Shown here: one piece after another, positions 1-10,850 of the stretch
Numbering within the stretch: position 1 is the stretch's first letter
Layout: every line of letters starts with the position of its first letter
Origin: Chlorops oryzae
Lineage: Eukaryota; Arthropoda; Insecta; Diptera; Chloropidae
DNA: 64,000 nucleotides
Assembly: GCA_020466095.1 (NCBI GenBank)
Contig: CM035809.1
Coordinates: forward strand, 9,093,307-9,157,306
Direction of reading: 5' to 3'
Notes under the pieces: model-generated
What the model saw: only the letters and a program-made list of their open reading frames with translations
Told to the model about the DNA's origin: nothing
Databases searched by the model: none
Position numbers and translations under genes: made by a program

Positions 1-909
1 TCGTTCAGCCTTCGTTCAGCCTTCGTTTAGCCTTCGTATAGTACTCCATTTATATGTTTTTGAACTAGAGGTCGTAGGCGAACATGAACAAACACGTTCA
101 TTGCAGAGCTCTTTCCGGTTCGACGGCCGGCTACGCACTGATGGAGCTCACGAATTGTCACGCTATTTATATGTTTTTGAACTAGAGGCCGTAGGCGATC
201 ATGAGCAAACACGTTCATATCGGAGCTCGTTCCCGTCCGACTGCTGGCAACGCACTGATGGAGCTCACGAATTGTCACGCTATTTATATGTTTTTGAACT
301 AGAGGCCGTAGGCGAATATGAGCAAACACGTTCATATCGGACATATAGAACTATAGCTGCAACTTCGGCCAAAAGCTATTACGTGGTACACCACACTTAC
401 TATTACGTGGTTCACCACAACACTTGGCTTATGGCGTGGTTCACCACAGTTGAACTTTTTCACCAAATCATGCCATAACGCGCCAAAATTTGACCGAAGT
501 TGCAGCTATAGGTCTATATGATATCGGAGCTCTTTCCGGTCCGACTGCTGGCAACGCACTGATGGAGCTCACGAATTGTCACGCTATTTATATGTTTTTG
601 AACTAGAGGTCGTAGGCGAACATGAACAAACACGTTCATTGCAGAGCTATTTCCGGTCCGACGGCCGGCTACGCACTGATGGAGCTCACGAATTGTCACG
701 CTATTTATATGTTTTTGAACTAGAGGCCGTAGGCGAACATGAGCAAACACGTTCATATCGGAGCTCTTTCCGGTCCGACTGCTGGCAACGCACTGATGGA
801 GCTCACGGATTGTCACGCTATTTATATGTTTTTGAACTAGAGGTCGTAGGCCAACAGGAGCAAACACGTTTATATTGGAGCTCTTTCCGGTCCGACTGCT
901 GGATTTCAA
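1..909. repeat. ~117-bp tandem satellite with trimeric higher-order order
   Basis: Six monomers are recognised by the recurring block TTTATATGTTTTTGAACTAG at about 48, 165, 283, 587, 705 and 821, spaced 117-118 bp apart. An 11-bp motif (TCGTTCAGCCT) repeated three times precedes them at 1-33. The linker after ACACGTTCAT comes in two forms, TGCAGAGC (A) and ATCGGAGC (B), in the order A-B-B-A-B-B'. With the MITE at 342-520 removed, the A to A distance is about 353 bp, which is three monomers. Because 117 is divisible by 3, both strands keep long open frames. These frames are a by-product of the repeat, not evidence of a protein. Confidence 0.9.
342..520. mobile_element. MITE inserted in the satellite, 8-bp TSD
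   Basis: Terminal inverted repeats of about 32 bp (342-373 and 489-520, two mismatches) start CATATAGA and contain CTATAGCTGCAACTTCGG. The element is flanked by a perfect 8-bp duplication, ATATCGGA, at 334-341 and 521-528. Other satellite monomers show that site uninterrupted. The interior has three copies of a near-palindrome, CGTGGTNCACCAC. An 8-bp TSD fits the hAT or P superfamilies; the CATA terminus does not decide which. There is no coding capacity, so it is non-autonomous. Confidence 0.92.
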
Positions 910-1124
910 TACTCTCCAACATTTTTTCAATTTTTCCATTTGTTTTCGTAATGGGGTGTTTGTTAGGATTGGTGGTGTTTAAATTTTTACTGTCACAGCG
1001 ATCGAAGGAATCATTCATGTCTCTATTCAAAAATTCTGAAAATCAAGAAAATGCTGTGGCGACCGGAAACTTCATCAATAACATGAAAGAAGGCAAGAGT
1101 GCCACCAGCCCCACGAAGAAATAG
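910..1124 (+). CDS. Possible orphan C-terminal exon with one membrane segment
   Basis: A plus-strand frame leaves the satellite at about 905 and runs to a TAG at 1122-1124. After the repeat it encodes a hydrophobic stretch (ISILSNIFSIFPFVFVMGCL then LGLVVFKFLL) followed by a polar, basic tail ending SATSPTKK. This resembles a single-pass membrane segment plus cytoplasmic tail and differs in composition from the repeat-encoded residues. I see no start codon context and no convincing acceptor (GTTAG at about 966 is a weak candidate). I do not recognise the family. It may be the last exon of a gene lying mostly outside the window, or chance. Confidence 0.25.
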
Positions 1125-2892
1125 TGAGAGCAATTCTGTGGGAAGAATGGTTGAAGAGCTGAAGGGGGTAGGGTTTAGTACGTAGGCACTGTCATAACAA
1201 TGGACAGTGAATCGTGCATGCGGCTGAACTTGGAGAAGTCGTATCTTTTAAAGATTCCGAACCTCCATGCGATCCAGCAAAAAAAAAAACCTTGTAAAGA
1301 CCTTTTAAATATTCTACCACGTACTGCTGAAGCCAACAAAATCAACACTCAGCTACTTTTGTTATAAGCCTACATCCTGAACTCTAAACACCATAATCGA
1401 CTTCGGTTTTAATCGTAAAATTTTAAAATTTTAATTCTTGCTATGGATCTGGAGGACATTACTAAATCTGCATTGAATAGCTCAATGGACGCTAAGTATC
1501 CTGAAAGTTAAAAAATTGACTTTTACGCAAAATTTATTTCTTATAAAATCGAAATAACAGGTGAGGTGGTACTTGCCACCAACTTACAAGTTAAGCTACG
1601 CACGCTTATTTTTCAAAACAAACCGACGCATGTTTGTGCGTAGAGTGTGTGCGTGATATCACAACGACGTGAGTTCATTTCAAACCCTTTCAACCACATT
1701 AAAGAAGTGGTTTTAAGATATATTGTATATTTTCATTACGATTTAAACCAAATTGAACGTAAATAAATTTTTTACGCTAAACGGTTTTTAGACAAGAAAT
1801 ACATTCAATTTTATTAAAATATTCGAAAAATTAAACTATAGATATTTTATTATAAAAACATAAAATTTTATCATTAAAGAACAAAGCTCATGACCGATAT
1901 ATCGTTTCATGCTTAAGGCGCATAGAGTTCGGATAGACCAAAACAAATTTCTCGTTTTACCCATATAAAAAATGTAAAAAATGTGCGCTACTCGAAGAGA
2001 AGCACGACATCGTATAAAGCACTTCGGCTCGTTTGCTACACTCATCACGCATATACGAAACCGAACGAGAATCAGAAAATAGAAATTTTCTTGACTTTAC
2101 TGCTTTGAAAACGCTAGACATACACACAACCTCCTAAATATATATGCATGCATACCGATTTATAAGTCCCGTTTATTGACAAAGCCAAATCGAACCAAAG
2201 GTTGCGTCAAACGCGATTTTCGTGTGCTCGATCGGATCGAACACAAAAAGGCGTGTTTGAAGAAGGTTTGAGTTAGCTTCCTCTCGCTGCTGGCCTGGGT
2301 GAATTTCAAAATATATAAAATGACATCTCTTGTTGTTCTATACTCTTTGGTATTTGCTTTCATTTAAAAAAAATTTCGGTCAAATTAAATGGAGCAACAG
2401 TGAGATGTTCAAAAAATTACAAGTGCACATAGATGCTCTAGTCCTAATATCCAGTACAAATGTGCGAAAATGATACAAAACACATTACTCATTAAAAAAT
2501 GTAATATCTCCAGAAATAATTAAGATAAAAAGATGAAACAAACGGTGACTAATTGTTAATAAAACATGGAATATAGAAAATCGATTTTTTAAATTTACAC
2601 TGAGAAAAATTTTATCACAAAAAATAAAACAAAAATGTAACTATTTTTTTCAGTGTATTTCAGATTTTGTAAAACCTTTTGAATTTTTAAAAAAAATACC
2701 TATCGAAAAATCAATAAAATTTAAAAATTCCTTTCATGATGCCGCAACCAGCCAGACCCTTTCTAAATTTTCTAAGTGTCATTTTCTCATCCTACTTTTA
2801 AGCTCCATCTGCCAGTTAAATTTCATTTTCTTTGACTTATTAATCAAATTTGTATGAAATTATCATCAGGATAATTTAACGTACAGATAAAA
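1125..2892. other. Non-genic AT-rich stretch
   Basis: No convincing exon, RNA gene or terminal-repeat element was found. The short frames on the minus strand at 1836-2363 lack splice context and recognisable domains. Confidence 0.5.
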
Positions 2893-3792
2893 AAAAAAAA
2901 CAAGTAAGGGTGTTATATTCAGGCGAGCCTGGCATTAGAATACCCGACACAGACACACATGTTCAAATTATTTTTAATATCAAGAGGTGTTTAAGACCAT
3001 AAGGGGCCCCATATTCCGACTTTTGTTAAATTTCTTTATAAAAACCGCCCTTTCGCCACGCCCACTTTTCAATTTTTTTTGTTTACTAATCGGAGGCTTA
3101 GATATACGCTCAAATTCTAAGTTTCAGTGAAATATCTCAAAAAATCCGATATTGGGGCAGTTTTGAGATTTTTGTGACAGACCCTAGATCTGGAGGTACC
3201 GTTAATAATGGACCGATCAAAATAATTTTTGGAGAGGATGTTTATGGCTACAAAGGAAGCATAACTGCCAAATTTCGATCAAGTCCCATTTGAATTTCGG
3301 GTGAAGGAAACCATTTTCGAAAAATGCCCTTCGGCCACGCCCACTTTTCCAATTTTTTGAAATCATATTACTTGCCTTTAAGAATGTTTAAATATCAAAT
3401 TGCATTAAAATATGTTGAAAAACTTCGATTTTAGAGCAGTTTCTGTGATTTTCGTAACAGACCCTAGTACTGGAGGTATCCCTAAAAATGGTCCGATCAA
3501 GTCCATTCTGGAACTTGTTCTTACTCATGTCCCCGTGAGCACGTATACTAAATTTTGTCAAGATAGCTCAACTCCTTCGATAAGATAACTGTATACAGAC
3601 AGACAGACGGACAGACAGACGGACAGACAGACAGACGAACAGACAGACGGACATGTCTAAATCGAATCTCCTAGTGACGCTGATCATTTCTATATACATT
3701 TTGTATGGTCTATCTCGCCTGGTTCTGGGTGTTACAAACAACCACACAAACGCAATATTCCCTCGACACAGAGTGTGTCGGGTATAATGAGA
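2893..3792. repeat. Dispersed ~0.9-kb element with CGACACA inverted ends
   Basis: It begins with ACAAGTAAGGGTGTTATATT and TACCCGACACAGACAC, and ends with GTGTCGGGTATAATGAG, so TACCCGACACA is present as a sub-terminal inverted repeat. Inside are two copies of GCCACGCCCACTTTT and two of ACAGACCCTAG. A CAGACAGACGGA microsatellite lies at 3596-3651. A diverged reverse-oriented fragment of the same element lies at about 59920-60010 (shared GAAAACCGCCCT and CCACGCCCACTTTT). Elements of this look are common in fly genomes. No open frame supports a product. Confidence 0.75.
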
Positions 3793-4021
3793 AAACGGCC
3801 CTTAATGTATTAACAAGCGGTTCCGAATTGGTATTTTTTCAATGAATATTTTTAAAAATTCGCGAATATGACAATATTTCGTCAAATCGTGACTATGACA
3901 CATCAGCGCCTTTAGAAAGACTTAAATGTGGCAATCTCCTTGTTACTTCATTGATATGGCAACGAATTCCTGTATTCATGGAGTTGCCACATGCGAAACC
4001 AGTTGCATTGAATGTCAGACA

Positions 4022-4483
4022 CAGTGATGCCAGATTGTGGGTTTTTCCCCATATTGTGGGTTTTTTCACTCAAATATCGTGACATGGGGAAAAGTATGGG
4101 TAATTTTATATCGAAATTTATGCACTACATTTAAGGTATATTTACTACTTATGAGAATGCAAATCGTGTTTTCCCTCTTCCAGTACCATGCATGACTCTT
4201 TTTGCTGTATCTAGTCGCGTGTTCCCTAAGTGTTGTAAAGAAACTTGGTTTTTTTTTAAGTCATGAATAAGACTGCAATTTTAAGTTACTTTTATTTTTT
4301 TGATACTTTTATTAAAATATTAAAATATTGTGTTTAAATCCAATGTTCAATTTTGAAATCGGTACGCCCATATTTTCAAAAAATCATTCTGGGTTTTTTC
4401 GTGGGTTTTTAGTTTTTGAAAATGGGGAAAAGTGGGTTTTTTTCCAATATATGAGGGTTTTTTTTATCGATCTGGCATCACTG
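4022..4483. mobile_element. hAT-type MITE
   Basis: The 14-bp perfect TIR CAGTGATGCCAGAT is at 4022 and, inverted, ends at 4483. It is flanked by a perfect 8-bp TSD, GTCAGACA (4014-4021 and 4484-4491). TSD length and the CAGTGATG start match the hAT superfamily. Sub-terminal runs of TGGGTTTTT near both ends resemble the clustered sub-terminal motifs of hAT elements. At 462 bp with no transposase frame, it is non-autonomous. Confidence 0.93.
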
Positions 4484-4491
4484 GTCAGACA

Positions 4492-5036
4492 ACACATTGA
4501 GAACATTGTTTAAAGTGGGCATCATCGTGTATTTTGTGGAATTATGGCCGCATAGAATTTCTGAAGGACCACTGTGGGGCGGGCCGATTCTGGAGCCCTA
4601 AACGCATCTGTCGAAAAATTTGAGTTATGCGAAAAACTGTTGTAACGGTTTGTATTTGATATTTTAAGCTTAATACTTTGAGCAAAGAAACCACGATCAA
4701 TACATTTCACGCTTTTGAATTAGAAAAAAAGAAAACAGCTGTGTTAACATCGTTGCCACACGTTGCCATATTGTTGTAGCAACATCTCAGAGCGTTACAA
4801 AGAGTTTTCATTAATTTTAGTTCTTTGAATTCGCAGATCAATGGCTTATTAATAAAAGCTCAGATGAAGCTCAGTTGCTTCTGACTAAACGTTACTTCAT
4901 TTAGCTTATAGATACATACATATATGATAGGATTTCCTCAGATTCATATGTTACGTGAAAATAAATTTTCAATTATACTACTCCCATACAAAATGCACTG
5001 AGCGGATCAGGAAAAATATTGTTCTAAAAATTAATA
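4492..5036. other. Non-genic stretch
   Basis: No gene or clear repeat structure is visible between the hAT-type MITE and the TAGTCGTCA array. Confidence 0.5.
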
Positions 5037-5039
5037 AGA

Positions 5040-5475
5040 TTTGATTTATTGTTGAGAAAGATGGTCAATAAAATAGTCGTCATAAAGTCGTCAAAATAGT
5101 CATAGTCATAAAAAGTCGTCTATTAGTCGTCAAAATAGTCGGCAAAAAAGTCGGTAAAAAGGTCGTCAAAGTAGTCAAATTAGTCATAAAGTAGTCGTCA
5201 TATTAAGTCGTCACAAATAGTGATAAAAATTCGTCAAAAAAAGTCGTCAAATTAGTCGTCATATAAGTCGTCGAGTAGTCGTCAGATAAGTCGTCCAAAT
5301 TCGTCATTAGTCGTCAAATTTGTCGTCAAAATTTCATCAATAAGTCGTCAAAATAGTCGTCATAAAAAGTCGTCAAAATAGTCGTCAATAATTCGTCAAA
5401 ATAGTAGTCATAATAGTCGTTAAAAAGCCGGCAAAAAGCCGTCAAATTAGTCGTCAAAATAGCCATCAAAGACAA
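5040..5475. repeat. Degenerate minisatellite of AGTCGTCA units
   Basis: About 430 bp is built from AGTCGTCA separated by 2-10 A/T-rich bases (for example AAAATAGTCGTCAT). Spacing is irregular rather than a fixed period, and drift is heavy (GGCAAA, GTTAAA variants). No promoter or coding association is visible. Confidence 0.85.
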
Positions 5476-5679
5476 AACTGGCCTAGACAAAACTGGTAAT
5501 CATTCCATACAAAAATGTCTCAATGTGGACAAATCTGGCGCAGCAGATTTCATTTCCCATTAAACTTTCAAGTCAGATTATTATTATTATTTTTTTTTCA
5601 AGTTTTAGGGCTTTCTTGTATCAGGTATTTCCCGTAAATCCAAATTGTACAACAATACAACCTTTTTTCTAATCATAGG

Positions 5680-5892
5680 CAGCCCCTGTTCTAAATTAAT
5701 AGTTTTTTTTTTGTCGCGGAAAAAGGAAGCATTCCAAGCGTCAATTAAAGAAAGAATGTGAGAGCATTTGTTTAAAAATGTTGAAAATTTGTGCTCCCTT
5801 TATATTCCCATTCCAGTGCGTATTGAATGGGAGAATTTGTTTCAAATCCACAGGGGAAAATTCCCCGGGAATTTTTAGAATTGTGTTGAGAG
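5680..5892. mobile_element. Eroded copy of the CAGCCCGATTCTAAAT MITE family
   Basis: This is one of four copies in the window (others at 14322, 32634 and 54318). It keeps CAGCCCCTGTTCTAAATTAAT on the left, the core AAGCGTCAATTAAAGAAAG, and TTCCCCGGGAATTTTTAGAA on the right. The last bases of the right terminus are lost. Boundaries were set by comparison with the intact copy at 54318-54532. Confidence 0.75.
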
Positions 5893-6096
5893 CTTTTGAA
5901 GTCATATATATTATTATTATTTTTTTTTTTTTGTTGTTGCTCCAAATGATATTTCCATTAACAATAAGTATTCTTAAACATAACATTATAGCTTATAATC
6001 GCTCCGCTAATTGACTATTTCGAAAGCCTAACGAAATCCCGGAAACTCGTCCCTTAAATGAAAGTTCCCTCCCTTAATTCAGTTCACAGTCCATTA

Positions 6097-8125
6097 TTAG
6101 ATATTGTAGCTAACCATTGGCATTCCCATCGCCGTATCCCAATCGCGTTCATCTGGAAACTTGTAGGTGGTAATCCATTGATTATTATCGACATCGAAAC
6201 GTGATATCTCCTTTCCAGAAACGCTGAAAAGCTCCCCATCGACTCCAAAAATTTCATAGAATTCTCGTTCCTCCCAGAAATCAATGACTTGCCATTTATT
6301 GGCGCGCAAATCTAAACGTTCCATGCAACTTCCCAGACCCTCGCAGCAGTAAATTGAGTCCCCGACCAAAGCACTCGAGCAATAAGAATTCACAACACTC
6401 ATCGAGGGTAATTCTGTCCAGCTGCCGGCACGCGGATCAAAACGCTCTGCCGAATATAAGCTGAGGTGATCAGTTTCACCGCCCATGACGTAAATAGATT
6501 GATCTGACATCGTGGAGAAAATATATAACACAAATGAATAGGGGGGGGAGCGGGACAATTAAAAATTTATTAAGTACTCACCATTTGCAACAGCACCCAT
6601 CGAACTACGCTTGACCGACATATGCTCGGACATTCCAGACTTATTTGTTGCTAGATTCAACCACTCCACTTTGGCGGTAGTACCCTGAAGAGAGTTGCCA
6701 CCAATCGCATAAAGATTATCATTCAGTACAACCGACCGATGATGCGAACGTTCCATTTCCAAAGATTTTAAATCGTACCACTGATTTCGGTAGATATTGT
6801 AGTAGAAGCTTGTAGAGAGACTCTTACCGAGGCTGCCGCCCTGAACGTAAAGAATATTCCTGTAACCGGCCAGACTTACAGCAAAAGCTGGACGTGGAAG
6901 TGGCTTCAACGATATAACGGACTCAAAATTCAAGTCGAAACTTTGCATTTGCGGCCATTGACCCATTTTATCGAGCACAAAGATACGCCAGTCCACATTG
7001 CCAATGCATTGTTTGACATCGTCGAGCCAACTGCGACTGCGTGGCTCCTGCTGGAGTATGGTCAGAGAATTGGCGATATCTGGACTAACACAAGCCGGAT
7101 GTATGTACCGTACTAGTGCACCTAGATGCGGTGTGCGCTCATCCGGATTATGCTCGGCCCAACGTACCAAATTCACCAAGATCGTATTATCCGAATGCAT
7201 GTAGAGCTCATCGTTCGAGAGTATTGCAGAAAGCTAGCAAGGAGATTCGATAGGGGCCCCTATAAGATTCTTAAAGAAAAATTTCCCTTACCTCAGCATA
7301 AGACATTTCGAGAAATTCTTCACCCTTGACTACCTCCTGGAAATGCATGATGCTATGCACTTTGGCCGCCTCCAAGAGTAGGACATTGTTCTGCTTCTCT
7401 ATATTCACACGGAATTTGAAAGGACGATGCGAGAGATGAGGGAGAGGAGTGATCTTAAGTAGTGGATAATTACCTGCAAAATGCTTGAATCCTAAGCAAT
7501 TACTAGCATCCAAATGCTGGGCCATATACTCTGCACATAAATCTTCGGCATGGGCCAGCTGAAGGAACGAAGCCGTCGCCAGTAGCTGCTGCACGAAATC
7601 GTCCTCGATTCTCAGACGTCCTGTATAGATGAATTCAATCAATAGCTCTATACATTGTGGATCCAATTCGCGCAGAAAAATTTCCGATTGCGAGCTTTCC
7701 GGAAAATTACCTTCATATATGTATGTACATATGTATGTAGGGAAGAACACCAATGAAATGAATGAGGAAAACGCCATAATCTTTTTTTTTTTTTTTTTGT
7801 TTTTTCTCACCCCCAAACATGGCCGCAAAGTATTCACTAGCGGCAGACAGTATATTCTTGTGCGCGGATATCCGCACTCCTCCGCAATCCAAGACCACGT
7901 CAGTAAACTTCGAGAAATTTTAATCGCAAAAAAAAAAAAAAAAACAACAAAAACAAGAAAGAGAAAAACAACAACATCAAATAGGTATTCATTGAATTGA
8001 GTGGGCGGCGGTGGATTTTGCACTCTTCTTACCTGTTCCTTTTTCCGGAACTCATTGAGTTTAACCAGCAGGAATTCGCTGTAGCCGCCGCTTTTGAATT
8101 TATGTAGGCATCGATTTGGGTCCAT
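6097..8125 (-). CDS. BTB-BACK-kelch protein (KLHL family), six exons
   Basis: The predicted protein probably recruits substrates to a Cullin-3 ubiquitin ligase, the usual role of BTB-BACK-kelch proteins; this is inferred from the family. Exons on the minus strand are 8125-8033, 7907-7811, 7710-7474, 7398-7292, 7233-6582 and 6503-6097. All junctions keep phase and use GT-AG, giving 530 aa. Residues 32-140 are BTB (LDCGGVRISAHKNILSAASE, then FIYTGRL). BACK follows (LLEAAKVHSIMHFQEVVKGE, then LSAILSNDEL). From about 285 there are diverged kelch blades: LYVQGGS, LYAIGGN, IYVMGGE, and a fourth that lacks the GG pair (CCEGLG). The acceptors at 7907 and 7710 (CGAAG, TGAAG) have poor polypyrimidine tracts but restore the domain exactly. 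An in-frame ATG 39 nt upstream (8164) could add MLDIVWLKKTVRR. The exact orthologue was not identified. Confidence 0.9.
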
Positions 8126-8169
8126 CCTCCGGACAGTTTTTTTCAACCAAACTATGTCGAGCAAGGAAT

Positions 8170-9129
8170 TCGGATTGGTTTTCTCGCTGTTTACTCAGTG
8201 CTCAAAAGCACTGTAAACATCACGAAATTCAGGGATAGAGGAATGTTGACAGAGTTGTTATTTTTCGTACGTGCAAGTATACCATTTTGCGAAATACATA
8301 CATAAATACGCAACTGGTGTTCCCATCTTTGTGGGTAGATTTTGAATGTGAACACATGGGCTTGCGATGCTTCAATAACCTGCAGGGCCTTAATTTTATG
8401 GACATAGTCCATCCAGCTAGGGCGTCCCACCGTAGTATTTTAGTGGGAATAATTGGTTTTTCGACCCGTTCATGTTGGTTTTTTTTTATGATTCTATCTT
8501 ATAAAAAAATTTTTGAACAAAAAGAAATAAAAAAAAATATTTTTTATGGATGGATTTTGTACAAAAAATGTTAAAAGAAATAAGAAAATTTTTTTCTCAG
8601 AAAAAAAAAGCAAAAAATGCGTTAAAGTTTTCGACGTTTTATCGTTCATTAATATTTATTTACTTCGAATCTTGGACCTTTTTTTATGAAAATATACGGG
8701 CATGTGATTGTTTTCCCTTTCCCGGGGAAAGATAAATCAATTTGAAAATTGAAGTCATTTATTTCCCTTTACTTTAATTTCAAAAGTTGGAAAAAAAATA
8801 ACGTTTTTTTTTTGTTTGATGGACAAAAACTTTATTGTAGTTATGCGTCGTTGACTTCTTATCACTGAGAAATGAAAGACAGGCATCTCTTCTACCGATA
8901 TCAAGAAAAATAGTCCTGCTACTTTTTGCTCCGTTGCAAGTTATTAGCATTTTTATGTGAAAAGATGCCTGCAAAATAGTTGAAAAATGGTTGGAAAAAA
9001 GTATAGCATACTTTTAGGGCATTGTTATATATTTACTAATTATAACTATATTTAGTTAACAACAACAATTATATAAATAATAAAAGCTTTTGTTTATGAA
9101 TTAAAATTAAAAAAGGGTTGGATGACATT
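8170..9129. other. Non-genic AT-rich stretch 5' of the kelch gene
   Basis: It would hold the kelch promoter and 5' UTR. No TATA box or initiator stands out. The short frames here are A/T-tract artefacts. Confidence 0.45.
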
Positions 9130-9131
9130 TA

Positions 9132-9990
9132 CAGTGTACTCTCTCTTAATCGGACACCTACGGGACTGAAAAATATGTCCGCTTAAGGGGGTCTTCTCAT
9201 TGAGCAACTTTTTTTTGACCTTTTTTTTTGCATTTATTTAAAGCTTGGGTATTTGAATATCCCTATAAGGATTTTTTTGAAAGTTCAATAGTTTAGAGAA
9301 TATTGCCTTCTTTGCTCGAGCAAGATCTGCTAAAACGAGTAATTTTTGCGTTGCTTAAATTTAACGCGTTTATCTCGAAACACGTTTTTCGAACTGGCGG
9401 CCATGATATCTCCAGTTCAACTGAACGATTTTCAATGAAACAAACGGGTAAATCACGCAGAGATTGTCACATTCTCGGGTGAACCTCGACATAATTTAAA
9501 AAATTTTTACTTTTTTTTTTACATAAATCTTCAAAAAAAAAACCGAATTCGAGGAATTTTTTTTTGAATGGCCGCCATTTTGTCAAAAAAAATAGTAAAA
9601 ATTTAAGCTTGAGGTTCACCCGAGAATGTACATCTATACTGATTAAACCGTTCTTTTTTTTTCTATTTCAGGAGCTCCGGAGACCGAATCGTGGCCGCCA
9701 GTGACGGCAAACCTTTTGTTTTCATCACCAACTTTGAAGTCTCATTACGTTTTGAACAGCCCATCTGATCGAGGCAAAAAAATTTTCTTTATTTATTTAA
9801 AACCTTTTGTATATACAATAAATAAAAAAATTTCAATTACTTTGTTTCAAATAAGAATTTTTAAAAAAGGTCGAAAAAACGGGTTTCAATGAGAAGACCC
9901 CCTTAAGAGGAATCGTTTTGAGAAGCAGGATCACTAGAGCATTCCTTAAAAGTGTCCGTTTGAGAGGGGACTCCGCTCAAGAGTAGTGTG
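9132..9990. mobile_element. pogo/Tigger-type MITE split by a nested element
   Basis: The left TIR CAGTGTACTCTCTCTTAATC follows TA at 9130-9131. The right end near 9990 (GTCCGTTTGAGAGG, then AGAGTAGTGTG) is diverged. Compact relatives at 11724-11854 and 39094-39229 share the TIR and a TA duplication, the signature of the Tc1/mariner/pogo group. Without the insert at 9187-9906 the copy would be about 140 bp, like its relatives. Confidence 0.82.
9187..9902. mobile_element. Nested 716-bp fold-back element with TTAA target site
   Basis: TTAA occurs on both sides (9183-9186 and 9903-9906). The termini GGGGGTCTTCTCATTGA and its reverse complement mark an insertion inside the older pogo-type MITE. 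TTAA duplication is diagnostic for piggyBac-like insertion, although the terminus is GGGGG rather than the usual CCC. The interior is itself palindromic: ACATTCTCGGGTGAACCTC (9469) pairs with 9611-9629, and ACTGGCGGCC (9390s) pairs with GGCCGCCAGT near 9700. No transposase frame is seen. Confidence 0.85.
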
Positions 9991-10239
9991 CGCCGATATT
10001 AATGAAATTCTCAGAATGGGTTAACATTGCTATATTAAAGGTTTGGGTAACATTTTACGAAGTTCCGACCAAAAATAAAAGTTTTATTTGAAAAAAACTT
10101 GTTGGGGTATATGGAAGTTTGGGTGGTAGGCGTGTTTGATTTTGATGAATCTTTCTGATTTTCTTTATATTACCTACAGAATTATGTGTACGAAAATTAA
10201 TTGCCCTTCAACAATTCCTTCCAACGTTTTCCAAAAAAT

Positions 10240-10850
10240 ATATGAAGGCGAACCACTGCGCGTCGCTGGTGAGGCTGCCATAATATGTAAGCTGTTGCTT
10301 GATTACTTTAGAGCGGATGATGATTGGAATTAGCCACCCTACAGGGTCAAAGAACCTGGCAATGTTTTAGAAAATATCGCGGATTGAGAGCTCAATCAAT
10401 AGGAAAAACATTCAGTGATAGTGTTCCAGTTGCTGCCTAACATTTTCGTGTCACTCGAAGACTTCAACCTTAGTGTCTTGGGTCCCGTATATGAGCGTTA
10501 AAAAATTTTTTGCAACGGTCTTCATCGAGGTTTCTAATTCGATGTCTCCAAGATTCGACGGTTCGAAGTCCTCGAAAAATTCAGGATGGTTGGCGGTGGG
10601 CATCTTCAATGGGAATCACAGCTGAGTTGAGGATAGTAATGAGCTGTGATTGCGGCTCGCGAGCGTCCTTTAACGTATTGCCTCCAGATAACACATCGTC
10701 TACATATGATGTCTGCGATTTAAGGATGTATACTGAACGAGGCGCGAGGTGGGCGTGGTCAATTGCTTGTCGATACATTGTGAGAATCGTTAGAAAGCGG
10801 GTGTAATTTAACTCCAAAGGTGAGAATAGGAAGGTATAAGGAACAAATAT
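10240..10850 (-). pseudogene. Decayed BEL/Pao retrotransposon pol fragment
   Basis: Minus-strand translation gives FLTILTMYRQAIDHAHLAP followed by TSYVDDVLSGGNTL, the YVDD catalytic signature of reverse transcriptase in the BEL/Pao style. After a frame change comes FFEDFEPSNLGDIELE and then ARFFDPVGWLIPIIIRSK, matching the post-RT connection typical of BEL/Pao pol. Several frameshifts and stops interrupt it. No LTRs, gag or integrase are recognised nearby, so this is a dead internal fragment. Confidence 0.8.

Noticed and set aside
27..939. Repeated 39-residue frames on both strands at the window start
   Set aside because: They follow from a 117-bp satellite period divisible by 3 and are interrupted by a MITE.
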